A DNA stretch of 64,000 bases. Origin: an uncultured Eubacterium sp. Lineage in GTDB: Bacteria > Bacillota > Clostridia > Lachnospirales > Lachnospiraceae. Each line of letters begins with the position of its first letter. Positions within the stretch are counted from its first letter, which is position 1. Made by a program: the position numbers and the translations under genes. Of the stretch, positions 27,747 through 37,373 are shown piece after piece. Location of the stretch: positions 1-64,000 of the forward strand of contig USBB01000008.1 of assembly GCA_900552795.1 (NCBI GenBank), read 5' to 3'. The notes beneath the pieces were generated by a model, which worked only from the letters and a program-made list of their open reading frames with translations, did not search any database and was not told the DNA's origin.

Positions 27747-27854
27747 TTAAAGCATTGCTGAAACAACCATCGGCGCAACCATAGCCAGAACAAGTACAAC
27801 TATTATAATTGCCGAAATTGTTTTCTTTGTTTTTTTGTTATTTAAATTAATCAT
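27747..27854 (-). CDS. Small membrane peptide, 35 aa
   Basis: ATG at 27854 follows AGAGGTTAGT. The product has a basic N-terminus (MINLNNKKTKKT) and one hydrophobic helix (ISAIIIVVLVLAMVAP). It resembles the short DUF4044-like membrane peptides of Firmicutes in size and layout, but I cannot confirm the family. It lies 43 bp upstream of the AIR-synthase-like gene on the same strand. Confidence 0.6.
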   Translation of the reverse strand: MINLNNKKTKKTISAIIIVVLVLAMVAPMVVSAML

Positions 27855-27966
27855 ACTAACCTCTTTTCTGCGCTGTTTTTTTCATAACAAGTTTGCTGTC
27901 AGACAGCACGAAAGACACAAACTTTTAAGTGCCGCAAAACCAAATACAAATAAAGGATTTATTAAT

Positions 27967-28641
27967 ATGCAGCTGTTATTGCCCTATTTTATAATATTAA
28001 TCATTGTGTTTCAATTATATCTTAGAAAAAATTCAAAAAAGGATAAATTTTCCGAAGCGCGCTATTGGGAGCGCGAACGTAAAGCAAACAACGTGCGAAA
28101 ACAGGATATAGAAAATCTTGATTATATTTCTGTACCCGATAATCTCCCTGCTGTCACTTACGGCCTCACCGATACTGCTGTTACGTCAAATTCATCAAAT
28201 AATTCCTGCGGTCAATTTACCGGTACTTCCGATAAGTTTTGTGCCGCTCTGTCTGCCTACCATGAAATTATGTCCCTTAAAGGTCAACGAATACTTAACC
28301 TTACAGGACTTTCCAACACAGATTTAAAGCTTAAATATGGCCCGGCAAACCTTGCACTTTTATCATCATATGATGAAAACTATACAAAACTTGTCAGAAG
28401 CCTTCATACATGCGGCAAATATTTTATGGAAACAGGCAATACTGCCGATGGATTAAAATACCTCGAATTTGCAATTAAATGTCAAACTGACATAAGTGCA
28501 ACATATACGATACTTGCAGAATATTATCACAATCATAACGAATATGAAAAAATAGCATTACTTGCAGATACTGCCTCTAAGCTTAATTCAATGTCAAAAG
28601 ACGTGATAGAAAGTAAGCTAAAGACTTATCTTAACAAGTAA
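27967..28641 (+). CDS. Membrane-anchored protein of unknown function
   Basis: 224 residues from the ATG at 27967, which has AAAGGA upstream; the frame opens earlier but lacks a ribosome site. A hydrophobic N-terminus (about 2-20, LLLPYFIILIIVFQLYL) is followed by basic residues and a soluble domain. The second half is helical with TPR-like spacing (GKYFMETGNTADGLKYLEFAI). It is divergent from the 35-aa peptide gene and convergent with the exonuclease. No known family recognised. Confidence 0.6.
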   Translation: MQLLLPYFIILIIVFQLYLRKNSKKDKFSEARYWERERKANNVRKQDIENLDYISVPDNLPAVTYGLTDTAVTSNSSNNSCGQFTGTSDKFCAALSAYHEIMSLKGQRILNLTGLSNTDLKLKYGPANLALLSSYDENYTKLVRSLHTCGKYFMETGNTADGLKYLEFAIKCQTDISATYTILAEYYHNHNEYEKIALLADTASKLNSMSKDVIESKLKTYLNK

Positions 28642-28660
28642 CGCTGCACTATTTACTTTA

Positions 28661-29362
28661 TTATTTACCATATTGGCCTATTATACCGTCAATAAGCTTC
28701 GATGCTTTGCTTTTTGTAAGAGCTTCGACATCCTGTGCCAATATTATACCATGTTTTTCGATAAGGCTTAAAAGATATCTCTTTTGAGCCTGCGTAATCG
28801 GACTGTCCTTTTTGACCTGATAGTTAAGTGTTATAAGCTCGTCAAATCCGTTATCGTCAGGCTTTATGCAATAAAGTGCATTAAAAAGCTTTATTGCACT
28901 CACAGCATCATCATAAGCTCTGTGAGAGTTTCCTGCATCAATATTAAAATATCTGCAAAGGTATTCAAGATTTTTATGTTCCACCTCAGGCAGAAGCCTT
29001 CTTGCAAGCTTAAGAGTGTCAATTCCCTGTCTTTCAAACTTAATATTATTATTTACTGCTGCTTTTTTTATAAAGCTGTAATCAAATATAACATTATGTC
29101 CAAGTATCGGCAGTTCCTGCATAAAGTCAATTATCTCAAATATAACGTCATTTATAACAGGCTTATCGTTCAGCATCTGCTGTGTGATTCCGGTAAGCTG
29201 CGTAATCCTTTCTGAAATCATCTCCTGCGGATTAATAAGACAACTGTACTTATCTTCTATCCTGCCATCTATTACTTTCGCCATTCCAATCTCAATTATT
29301 TTATCACTTGCCGGATTTAAACCTGAAGTTTCTATATCTAACGCAATATAATTATTTATCAT
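28661..29362 (-). CDS. DEDDh 3'-5' exonuclease (DNA polymerase III epsilon-like)
   Basis: 233 residues. ExoI DIETSGLNP, ExoII GHNVIFDYSFI and ExoIII NSHRAYDDAV give the D-E-D-D and H residues of the epsilon family. The last ~60 residues (ITQAQKRYLLSLIEKHG) look like a small helical add-on. The ATG at 29362 lies inside the last codons of the GGDEF gene (11-base overlap), so it is likely coupled to it. Role: trimming DNA or RNA 3' ends; the biological target is not given by context. Confidence 0.85.
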   Translation of the reverse strand: MINNYIALDIETSGLNPASDKIIEIGMAKVIDGRIEDKYSCLINPQEMISERITQLTGITQQMLNDKPVINDVIFEIIDFMQELPILGHNVIFDYSFIKKAAVNNNIKFERQGIDTLKLARRLLPEVEHKNLEYLCRYFNIDAGNSHRAYDDAVSAIKLFNALYCIKPDDNGFDELITLNYQVKKDSPITQAQKRYLLSLIEKHGIILAQDVEALTKSKASKLIDGIIGQYGK

Positions 29363-31151
29363 CTCTGTAACCCATTCCAATCATATTACCAAGTATTGCA
29401 AGATACATTATATCCATCTCACTCCACTTGCTCATCTGCTTATGTCTGTTAAAAGATACGATGCAACTGTCATTACAATCCTGAACAATAAACTGTATGG
29501 CCTGACATACACCTGCCTGGGACAATTCCTTAAATGCGGTTTTTGCCACACGCTCAAAGAAATTTATATTATCAATAACCATAATTCCGTCTTCCGTAAA
29601 ACTTGGTATATAATTATCCTTTCCAAGATAACCTGCATCTGTTGACCGAAACTCTCCGCATACAACATGTGTCTGCCAGTTTACACTGTTTTCATCATTA
29701 TCATTACACAAATTCTCTTGCGGCTGTTTCTCGTACACAACAATACTGTCTAACACAAATGCAAGCATAACTTTATCATATACCCTTAAGAGACCTTCTT
29801 TGCCAAGCTTTCTGTATTCATTTACCACATCATTTACAACACTTATTTTTCTGTATTTATAAAAGGCAAGCTCCTCATCCTTAAGCATACCCTCACCATT
29901 TATGTATCCATAGTGCAAATCATAGTGATATATTACATATCTGTTTTTGCCCTTTTCCTTTGCAAGATAAAGCATTTTATCGGCTATATTAAATAACTCC
30001 GCATAATTATCTGCATTATTTGGATATGTTGCAGAGCCAATTGAACATGTAATATTTGGCTTATCATCACAATTATTGTAAAGCCACGCAACATTATTCC
30101 TTATAGTCCTTAATACGCTTCGTATATCATCATTAGTTTTGAGTCCCTCAATAACAATAAACATCTCATCACCGCCGATGCGCCCTGCTACTCCTTTACC
30201 CTCTACTGCAGCTTTTATAATGTCAGCAACAGCCCTTATAACCTCATCTCCAAACATGTGTCCATATCGGTCATTAATATTCTTAAAATTATCTATATCA
30301 ATAATAGCAATAGTTATATTATTATCAGGTTTTGCATCAATCAGACGCTTAACATATTCAGTTATCGCCCTCTTATTAAGCAAATCTGTTCCTGCATCCT
30401 GTTCTCCTTCAAATAAAGAAATATCAGAAGCATTACCGGTCACCGGATTAACAACTGATGCCGTTGCAATCACATGACATCTGCCATACCCATCCTTTAT
30501 TGTCTTTCCTTTTATAACGCACCACTCTTTTTTCACAGACGTTTCAAGCATTCTCATTCTTAATTCATGCGTAAAGCTCTGTGCACCTGTCGACATATCC
30601 TGATAAAGCTGCTCAAACGCATTAAGGCTTTTAATGTCAATATCATCATTAGCAAGCTTACTCTCTTTCCAGTTTTCAAGCGTTCCATTATAAAAATTTA
30701 TCTGCTGATGACTACCCATCATAAATATCCTGAGTTTTCCGCTGTCAACATCATAAGAAAAAAGCAGATTTTCAAACAGGCCGAAATACTCCCTATACCT
30801 GTTATTTTTCCCCTCTAAAATCTGAATTGTCTCATTATATGCAGAAATGTCCTGTATCTCTATATTGACTGTCTTTGATTTATCAATTAAAAATTCACCG
30901 CTCTCAAGTGACATCAGCATCCATCTGTATTTTCCGTTTGAATCAACCATTCTGAGCGCAATTACCGTATTTTCTCCCCTGTTTACAGTCTCCAGTGCCT
31001 CATCAAGCCTGTTCATGTCTCCCGGATGAACAGACATTGCAAGCTTATAAATTGCATTATTGCCTAAAAATGTATTAAAATGCTCGTCCGCAGAACAGAT
31101 ATTAAGCTGTTCATCAATCACAGCTCTTCCACGCAAATATTTCTCTCCCAT
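29352..31151 (-). CDS. PAS-GGDEF protein with C-terminal GAF-like domain
   Basis: 599 residues, soluble. An N-terminal PAS domain (about 1-120, ending NGKYRWMLMSLE), a second PAS-like region (about 125-240), a GGDEF domain (about 255-410) with intact GRIGGDEMF, and a C-terminal GAF-like domain (about 490-599, QAIQFIVQDCNDSCIVSFN). The active-site signature implies diguanylate cyclase activity producing c-di-GMP; an RxxD product-inhibition site is not seen at the usual position. The start at 31151 follows GGGTGA. Confidence 0.85.
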   Translation of the reverse strand: MGEKYLRGRAVIDEQLNICSADEHFNTFLGNNAIYKLAMSVHPGDMNRLDEALETVNRGENTVIALRMVDSNGKYRWMLMSLESGEFLIDKSKTVNIEIQDISAYNETIQILEGKNNRYREYFGLFENLLFSYDVDSGKLRIFMMGSHQQINFYNGTLENWKESKLANDDIDIKSLNAFEQLYQDMSTGAQSFTHELRMRMLETSVKKEWCVIKGKTIKDGYGRCHVIATASVVNPVTGNASDISLFEGEQDAGTDLLNKRAITEYVKRLIDAKPDNNITIAIIDIDNFKNINDRYGHMFGDEVIRAVADIIKAAVEGKGVAGRIGGDEMFIVIEGLKTNDDIRSVLRTIRNNVAWLYNNCDDKPNITCSIGSATYPNNADNYAELFNIADKMLYLAKEKGKNRYVIYHYDLHYGYINGEGMLKDEELAFYKYRKISVVNDVVNEYRKLGKEGLLRVYDKVMLAFVLDSIVVYEKQPQENLCNDNDENSVNWQTHVVCGEFRSTDAGYLGKDNYIPSFTEDGIMVIDNINFFERVAKTAFKELSQAGVCQAIQFIVQDCNDSCIVSFNRHKQMSKWSEMDIMYLAILGNMIGMGYRDDK

Positions 31152-31248
31152 AATTAAATCACCCACAAATGAATTTCTAAAATACATTATGCACTATCAG
31201 CGTAATAAATTCAAATATACATTTTTAATTCCCCATAAAGCGACAAAA

Positions 31249-31281
31249 AGTGCCAAACGACATTATATCGTTCTTGACACT
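31249..31281 (-). terminator. Terminator after tRNA-Phe
   Basis: On the minus strand AGTGTCAAgAACGA pairs with TCGTTTGGCACT, followed by TTTTT. It lies about 45 bp past the tRNA. Confidence 0.75.
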
Positions 31282-31323
31282 CTAACCGTAATTTATAAAT
31301 ATGTCCTATATAAATTAAAATAA

Positions 31324-31396
<73 letters not shown>

Positions 31397-31409
31397 AGAT
31401 ACAGTATTA

Positions 31410-31438
31410 AGTGTATCATGTTAACAGTTTTATGTCAA
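31410..31438 (-). promoter_or_regulatory. Promoter of tRNA-Phe
   Basis: TTGACA (31433-31438), a 17-bp spacer and TACACT (31410-31415), about 14 bp upstream of the tRNA 5' end. Confidence 0.75.
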
Positions 31439-31463
31439 GCTGTCGTGTACAGCATGCACACAT

Positions 31464-32183
31464 TTAATTAATATCTGTTTTTTTATTATTTTCAGCCTGC
31501 ATATAAGCCTCATATAAATCAGGACGATACTGCTTTGTTCTCTTTAAAGACTGCTCATGTCTCCACTCAGCTATCTTTCCGTGATTTCCGCTAAGCAAAA
31601 CCTCCGGCACTCTTTTTCCTTCAAAAACTTCAGGTCTTGTATACTGAGGATATTCAAGAAGTCCGTTTTCAAAACTCTCTGTCTCTGCTGACTCCGCATT
31701 GTGAAGAACTCCCGGCACAAGCCTTGATACTGCATCAACAACAACCATGGCTGCCAATTCTCCTCCGGTCAGCACATAATCGCCAATAGATACATAATCT
31801 GTGACTATTCGTTCAAGCGCTCTCTCATCTATTCCCTCGTAATGCCCGCAAAGTATTACAAGTTCTTCTTCTTTTGAGAATTCCTTTGCCATATCCTGAT
31901 TAAATGTATGTCCCTGAGGCGTCATATATACAACTCGCGGCCTCTTACCTATTTCAGCCGCAAGCGCATCATAGGCTCTGCACACAGGCTCCGCCTGCAT
32001 AACCATACCTGCGCCCCCGCCATATGGATAATCATCCACTTTCATATGCTTATTAACGGCATAATCCCTTATGTCAACAGCCTCAACGGACATGGCACCT
32101 TTCGCTATTGCCCTGCCCGTTATGCTTGTATTCAATCCGTCCGTTATCATCTGCGGAAATAAAGTTAATACATAAAATTTCAT
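31464..32183 (-). CDS. trmD: tRNA (guanine-37-N1)-methyltransferase TrmD
   Basis: 239 residues. Diagnostic TrmD sequences: MKFYVLTLFPQMI, DYPYGGGAGMVMQ, LCGHYEGIDERALE, SIGDYVLTGGELAAM and the C-terminal LLSGNHGKIAEWR. It methylates G37 next to the anticodon and keeps the reading frame. Its ATG shares one base with the stop of the upstream SGNH gene. The common rpsP-rimM-trmD-rplS neighbours are absent here. Confidence 0.96.
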   Translation of the reverse strand: MKFYVLTLFPQMITDGLNTSITGRAIAKGAMSVEAVDIRDYAVNKHMKVDDYPYGGGAGMVMQAEPVCRAYDALAAEIGKRPRVVYMTPQGHTFNQDMAKEFSKEEELVILCGHYEGIDERALERIVTDYVSIGDYVLTGGELAAMVVVDAVSRLVPGVLHNAESAETESFENGLLEYPQYTRPEVFEGKRVPEVLLSGNHGKIAEWRHEQSLKRTKQYRPDLYEAYMQAENNKKTDIN

Positions 32184-33052
32184 TATTTTACAGCTCCGGC
32201 TATTTTATTTAACATAAACGGATAATATCCTGTGTTAAGGTTAAATCCGTTACCTGTGCAGTCACTCATCATATAACCCTCGCTGTCTTTATAAGAAGAT
32301 GCAACATCTATATATTCAGCATTCATCGAGGCAGCCTTTTCACTTAAACCTTTGTTAACCTCATCTATAAAGCTTTGGCTGACACCCACGTTGTCTTTTG
32401 ATTCAAATCCCTTCGTTACCGGAAGAATCGAAAGCACATAAACCTTTGTAGACGCATTCTTTGCTTTAATCTTTGACACTGCGTCAGAAATCTTTTCCAC
32501 AACATAATCAGATGTTCTGTTTCCGTAATTTGCATCATTAAGACCAACCATTATAAATACTTTTCCCGGATTAGACGACATTGCCTCATCAATATAATCC
32601 TCAACCTGGTTACTTGTCATATTATTATTTGCAACTACTTTGCTGTCATCCAAAAACCCATAATAAGAAATACCGCTCACTATGGAATCACCGATAAACA
32701 CTGCATCATCAAAAGAAGCTTTCTGCTCAAACGTCACAACTTCAGCCTTTTCTGCCACTGCCGGCGTAGCAGTCTCCTGCTGTGTCTGTGTCTCGCTCTC
32801 CTGAGACTGTGTAACAGCTTCCTGTGATGTTGCCGGCTGCTGTGTCTCTGACTGTGTTGTCGGCTGCTGTGTTTCCTTATTATCAGCATTTCCGCCCTGA
32901 CAACTCTTTAATATAACAGCAACAATTATAATCGCAATAATTGCCGCCCCTCCTATAAAGCAATAATTCTTGTACTTATGCCACATACGCTTTTTTCGGT
33001 TTAACTTTATTTGCGGCTTTTCTTCCATATTGTCTTTTCTTTGATTTACCAT
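32183..33052 (-). CDS. Membrane-anchored SGNH/GDSL hydrolase
   Basis: About 289 residues. A basic cytoplasmic tail (NRKKRMWHKYKNY) leads to a membrane helix (about 30-50), a Gln/Thr/Ser-rich spacer (about 55-100) and an SGNH domain with block I VFIGDSIVSG and block III VGLNDANYG. It probably acts outside the membrane on an acyl ester of wall polymers or polysaccharide. The usual late DxxH is not evident in the visible tail (DCTGNGFNLNTGYYPF), so activity is uncertain. GAGG lies 13 bases before the chosen ATG; an alternative ATG is at 33028. Confidence 0.7.
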   Translation of the reverse strand: MVNQRKDNMEEKPQIKLNRKKRMWHKYKNYCFIGGAAIIAIIIVAVILKSCQGGNADNKETQQPTTQSETQQPATSQEAVTQSQESETQTQQETATPAVAEKAEVVTFEQKASFDDAVFIGDSIVSGISYYGFLDDSKVVANNNMTSNQVEDYIDEAMSSNPGKVFIMVGLNDANYGNRTSDYVVEKISDAVSKIKAKNASTKVYVLSILPVTKGFESKDNVGVSQSFIDEVNKGLSEKAASMNAEYIDVASSYKDSEGYMMSDCTGNGFNLNTGYYPFMLNKIAGAVK

Positions 33053-33095
33053 TTTTTCTTTCACACCTCTTTATTGTATAATCACTTAAAACTAA

Positions 33096-35207
33096 TCAGC
33101 CAAGCTTTTTGAGCACCACTGCCGATGTCTTTCTTATTCCTATATCCAGCCAGCCATCTGTCAATGTATATCCCAAAGGCTGTGTGCTGTAACCATTCTC
33201 ATATGTCACAAATACCTGCTCTATATCCTGAGCATGAGTAAGGCCTATTTCCCATACAGGCACCCTCACTCTTCTTTCATCATCTGAATTATTAACAATA
33301 ACTACAATTGCATCATCTTTTGTAAATCTGCCATAAGCCAAAAGATTATATTCTGCAACAAGCGGCTTATATGAACCCTTTCTTAAAACTTCATATTTCC
33401 TATGCATATTTATTGCGTCTCTGTGGAAATTGATAAGTTCAGTATCCTCATTGCCCCACGGATAAGTCCTTCTGTTATCCGGGTCAGTCCAGCCGCATAA
33501 TCCTGCTTCGTCACCGTAATAAATTGTAGGTGCTCCTGGCCATGTCATCTGTATAATGACCGCCTCCTTAAATACAGCCTTATTTATACCTCGAGAAGCT
33601 TCATCAGAGCCAAGCGTAAGCACCCTGCCAACTTTTCTGTTAGTTCTTGTAAGAAATCTTGAATGATCATGATTGGACAATTCATTCATAGCTATATAAG
33701 CAGACTGAGCTCCCATTCTAGCCATATTATGATGCATTGCGCCAAAGAAATTATCTGCATTTCCATACATGTCAGCCCTGTATTCATCACTATGCTTTTC
33801 CATTCCTGTTAAAAACCACGTTACAGGCTCCATAAATGCGTCATAATTCATCACTGTATCCCATTCGTCTCCCATAAGCCAGTCGTGGCTGTCACCATAA
33901 TGCTCCGCCAGAATAATTGCTTCGGGATTCGCTTCCTTAACAGCTTTTCTAAATTTCTTCCAAAACAAATGGTTATACTCGGGACTATATCCTAAATCTG
34001 CCGCCACGTCAAGTCTCCATCCATCAACATTATACGGAGCAGATACCCATTTTTTACCTATATTGATAATATATTCTTCTAATTCATTTGATTCTTCATA
34101 ATTAAGCTTAGGAAGTGTATCATGTCCCCACCAGCCGTCATAAGAATTGTTGTCAGGCCACTTATCGCTGTAAAATTTAAAAAACGAGTGATACGGACTT
34201 TCATACCGCTCATAAGCTCCTGCCTTATATCCCTGTCCGCTGCTGCTGTAAATATGTTCTTTATCAAGCCATTTATTAAAAGAACCACAATGATTAAAAA
34301 CACCGTCTATTATTACTTTCATCCCACGCCTGTGGATTTCTTCAACCAGTTTTGCAAAAAATGCGTTGCTAGCCTCAAGGTTCTTCCTATTGGCAACTCT
34401 GTTAATATATCTTGAAGCATGTGTATTGTCATTATCACCGTCTTTAAGCACTTCACCCTCATCCGAGACTATAACTCCGATATGCGGATCAATATAATCA
34501 TAATCCTGTATATCATACTTATGATTTGATGGCGACGTAAACAGCGGGTTAAAATAAATAACTTCCACACCCAGACTCTCTATATAATCAAGCTTATCAA
34601 GAACCCCCTGCAAATCTCCGCCATAAAAATTTCTTATGTCCATCGCTTCTGGAAGCTTATTCCAGTCTTCAATATGCTTAACATGCTCACCTATATAACT
34701 GTATTCATCAGTCAGTACATTGTTATCAGGATTTCCGTCACAGAATCTGTCAACAAAAATCTGATACATAACAGCACCCTTTGCCCACTCCGGCACCTTA
34801 AATCCCGGCTTTATAACAAAATTATAGTACGGATTAAGCTCTCTGTGGGCTCCTAACTGATTATAAAAACATTCTTTTTTTGCCGATATAACTTTAAAAT
34901 AGTAATCCAGCCTTTGTTTGCCAACCGATATGGCAGCTTCGTAATAATCAAACAATTTATCGTGAGAAACTTTTTCCATAACATGTTCCTCGTTATTGAC
35001 GTACAAAAAGGCTTCGTCAACATTAAATCTTCCTGTTCTAAGCCTTATGCGCACCAAATCTCCCGGTTCACATTGAGATGGGATTCTGTAATCATCTGTT
35101 GCATCACTAAACAACGCGCGCATTTTTAATACAGGCCTTGTATTACACATGTACAAAATTTTCTTTTCGTTCAGTGCAAGCTCTTCAACCGTCTTAACAA
35201 CTCTCAT
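33096..35207 (-). CDS. Cytoplasmic GH13 alpha-amylase family enzyme (neopullulanase/cyclomaltodextrinase type)
   Basis: 703 residues with no signal peptide. The N-terminal ~130 residues form a CBM34-like beta domain. The (beta/alpha)8 barrel shows VMYQIFVDRFCDGN, the GVEVIYFNPLF region, DGVFNHCG, nucleophile Asp in VDGWRLDVAADL near 397, acid Glu in ILAEHYGD near 433 and NHDHSRF near 512. This pattern fits GH13_20 enzymes that cut short maltodextrins or cyclodextrins after import. AGGAGA precedes the ATG. No sugar transporter lies next to it. Confidence 0.87.
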   Translation of the reverse strand: MRVVKTVEELALNEKKILYMCNTRPVLKMRALFSDATDDYRIPSQCEPGDLVRIRLRTGRFNVDEAFLYVNNEEHVMEKVSHDKLFDYYEAAISVGKQRLDYYFKVISAKKECFYNQLGAHRELNPYYNFVIKPGFKVPEWAKGAVMYQIFVDRFCDGNPDNNVLTDEYSYIGEHVKHIEDWNKLPEAMDIRNFYGGDLQGVLDKLDYIESLGVEVIYFNPLFTSPSNHKYDIQDYDYIDPHIGVIVSDEGEVLKDGDNDNTHASRYINRVANRKNLEASNAFFAKLVEEIHRRGMKVIIDGVFNHCGSFNKWLDKEHIYSSSGQGYKAGAYERYESPYHSFFKFYSDKWPDNNSYDGWWGHDTLPKLNYEESNELEEYIINIGKKWVSAPYNVDGWRLDVAADLGYSPEYNHLFWKKFRKAVKEANPEAIILAEHYGDSHDWLMGDEWDTVMNYDAFMEPVTWFLTGMEKHSDEYRADMYGNADNFFGAMHHNMARMGAQSAYIAMNELSNHDHSRFLTRTNRKVGRVLTLGSDEASRGINKAVFKEAVIIQMTWPGAPTIYYGDEAGLCGWTDPDNRRTYPWGNEDTELINFHRDAINMHRKYEVLRKGSYKPLVAEYNLLAYGRFTKDDAIVVIVNNSDDERRVRVPVWEIGLTHAQDIEQVFVTYENGYSTQPLGYTLTDGWLDIGIRKTSAVVLKKLG

Positions 35208-35293
35208 CGCGAATCTCCTAAATTTTTGCTTATCAATATAATTTTATAACGAAACGATATTTTATTCAACAATAAAAAGTTTACGCAAAACAA

Positions 35294-35321
35294 AAAGGAC
35301 AGCCGGGGTAGGCTGTCCTTT
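35294..35321 (-). terminator. Terminator after ftsH
   Basis: Perfect 11-bp stem AAAGGACAGCC/GGCTGTCCTTT with a 6-base loop, followed on the minus strand by TTTTTGTTTTG. It leaves ftsH with a 3' UTR of about 240 bases. Confidence 0.85.
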
Positions 35322-35346
35322 CGGAGAAGGTATTTCTCTTATTATG

Positions 35347-35410
35347 GGGTGTAGCAAAAAATATATAATGTATTGGGGGTTTTTACATTAATTATAATAT
35401 CATTACACCC
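35347..35410. other. Nested palindrome in the ftsH 3' UTR
   Basis: GGGTGTA (35347-35353) pairs with TACACCC (35404-35410). Inside, ATATAATGT pairs with ACATTA-AT-TAT around a GGGGGTTTTT loop. A small GACGA-TGCG-TCGTC stem lies nearby at 35463-35476. The 325-bp gap holds no gene. Confidence 0.45.
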
Positions 35411-35532
35411 GCCGCAAGTGTTCACAAACTTGCATAATTAATTTAATTTTTTTTGTGCATTTTGACGATGCGTCGTCTGTTTATGAATACAATCCGCAAA
35501 AGCACTGTCCCTATTTGAACTTCTTATACAAT

Positions 35533-37350
35533 TTATGCAAAAAGTGCCTCAAATTCTTCTCTTGAAATCTTCTCTTTCTCCAAAAGAAGGGCTGAACTCT
35601 TATTAAGTACATCCATATTCTCTGAAATAAGCTTCTTTGCCTGCTTATAGCAGTCATCAATTATATTTTTAACTTCCTCATCTATCTGACTTGCAATTCC
35701 CTCTCCATATGGTCTTGCGTGCGCTAAATCTCGTCCTATAAACACCTCGTCATTATCATTATCATAATTAATAAGACCAAGCTTAGACGAAAATCCATAT
35801 TTAGTAACCATATCTCTTGCTGTCTGTGTTGCCTGCTTAATATCCTGCGATGCACCTGTGGTAATATCATCAAATATAAGCTCCTCTGCAACTCTTCCGC
35901 CAAGACTTACTATAATATTCTGAAGCATCTTTCCCTTAGTATTAAACATCTCGTCTCTTTCAGGCAACGGCATAGTATAGCCGGCAGCTCCCATACCTGT
36001 AGGTATAATCGATATGGTATGCACAGGCCCGACATCCGGAAGAAGATGAAAAAGTATCGCATGTCCTGATTCGTGATATGCGGTAATCTTTCTTTCCTTT
36101 TCAGATATAACTTTACTTTTCTTCTCTACACCAATGCCAACTTTAACAAATGCGTACTGAACATCTTCCTGTGTAATAAAGCTTCTTTTTTTCTTTGCAG
36201 CGTTAATTGCAGCTTCATTTAAAAGATTTTCAAGATCTGCACCCGTAAATCCGGCAGTTGTTCTTGAAAGACTGTCCAAATCCACATCGTCGCCCAAAGG
36301 CTTCTTTGCCGCATGTATATTTAATATTTCAAGTCTTCCCTTTACATCAGGTCTTCCTACTACGACCTTTCTGTCAAAACGTCCCGGTCTTAAAATAGCA
36401 GGATCAAGAATATCAATTCTGTTCGTTGCCGCCATAACGATTATTCCCTCATTAATTCCAAATCCGTCCATCTCGACAAGCATCTGGTTTAATGTCTGTT
36501 CCCTCTCATCATGGCCGCCTCCCATACCTGTTCCTCGTCTTCTGGCAACAGCATCAATCTCGTCTATAAATACTATACAAGGCGCATTTTTCTTTGCTTC
36601 CTCAAAAAGGTCTCTTACTCTTGAAGCACCCACACCGACAAACATTTCCACAAAATCAGAACCTGAAATGCTAAAGAACGGTACGCCAGCTTCTCCGGCA
36701 ACAGCCTTTGCAAGAAGTGTCTTACCGGTTCCCGGAGGGCCTGTAAGAATAACCCCTTTTGGTATTCTTGCGCCCAGCTGTGTATATCTTATAGGATTTT
36801 TAAGGAAGTCAACTATTTCCTCAAGCTCCTCCTTCTCCTCATCAAGACCCGCAACATCCTTAAACTTTACCTTATTGGATTTCTCATCCATAAGCTTTGC
36901 CCGGCTCTTTCCAAAATTCATCATCTTGGAATTACCGCCGCCCGCCTGCCTGTTTGTCATCATCACAAAGAAAAGAATAACCAACAGACATATACCAAAC
37001 GGAATTATAGTCGTAAGCCATATACTCTGCCTTGTCACATCTTTTAATGTGTAACTGATTCCCTCCTGTCTTAAAAGCGTCTGAACATCATTTACATCTG
37101 ACACATAGAGAGTCTTAGCATAATTTTTGTCACCCTTTTCAACAAGCAAAACACCTGTCGGAACTTCTGAATTCTGACGTATCACAACACTTGTAACCGC
37201 GCCCGAATCCACATCGTTAAGAAACTGCTCGTAACTATAACTGTTATTTCCGCTTCCCATCTTGGAAATCGCCAGATATACAAATAGTATAAGCAGACCA
37301 ATCATAACATACAGGCCTATTCCGCCTGAACGCCCTTTGTTGTTTCCCAT
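35533..37350 (-). CDS. ftsH: ATP-dependent zinc metalloprotease FtsH
   Basis: 605 residues. Two N-terminal membrane helices (about 12-30 and 108-130) flank a short external loop. The AAA domain has GPPGTGKT near 205, IVFIDEIDAV and the SRH NRIDILDPAILRPGRFDR. The protease domain has HESGH near 425 and a later DDITTGASQDI. It degrades membrane and regulatory proteins. GGAG precedes the ATG. It is last in tilS-hpt-ftsH, the standard Firmicute order. Confidence 0.97.
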   Translation of the reverse strand: MGNNKGRSGGIGLYVMIGLLILFVYLAISKMGSGNNSYSYEQFLNDVDSGAVTSVVIRQNSEVPTGVLLVEKGDKNYAKTLYVSDVNDVQTLLRQEGISYTLKDVTRQSIWLTTIIPFGICLLVILFFVMMTNRQAGGGNSKMMNFGKSRAKLMDEKSNKVKFKDVAGLDEEKEELEEIVDFLKNPIRYTQLGARIPKGVILTGPPGTGKTLLAKAVAGEAGVPFFSISGSDFVEMFVGVGASRVRDLFEEAKKNAPCIVFIDEIDAVARRRGTGMGGGHDEREQTLNQMLVEMDGFGINEGIIVMAATNRIDILDPAILRPGRFDRKVVVGRPDVKGRLEILNIHAAKKPLGDDVDLDSLSRTTAGFTGADLENLLNEAAINAAKKKRSFITQEDVQYAFVKVGIGVEKKSKVISEKERKITAYHESGHAILFHLLPDVGPVHTISIIPTGMGAAGYTMPLPERDEMFNTKGKMLQNIIVSLGGRVAEELIFDDITTGASQDIKQATQTARDMVTKYGFSSKLGLINYDNDNDEVFIGRDLAHARPYGEGIASQIDEEVKNIIDDCYKQAKKLISENMDVLNKSSALLLEKEKISREEFEALFA

Positions 37351-37373
37351 TTTAAATCTCCATTCTATAAAAT

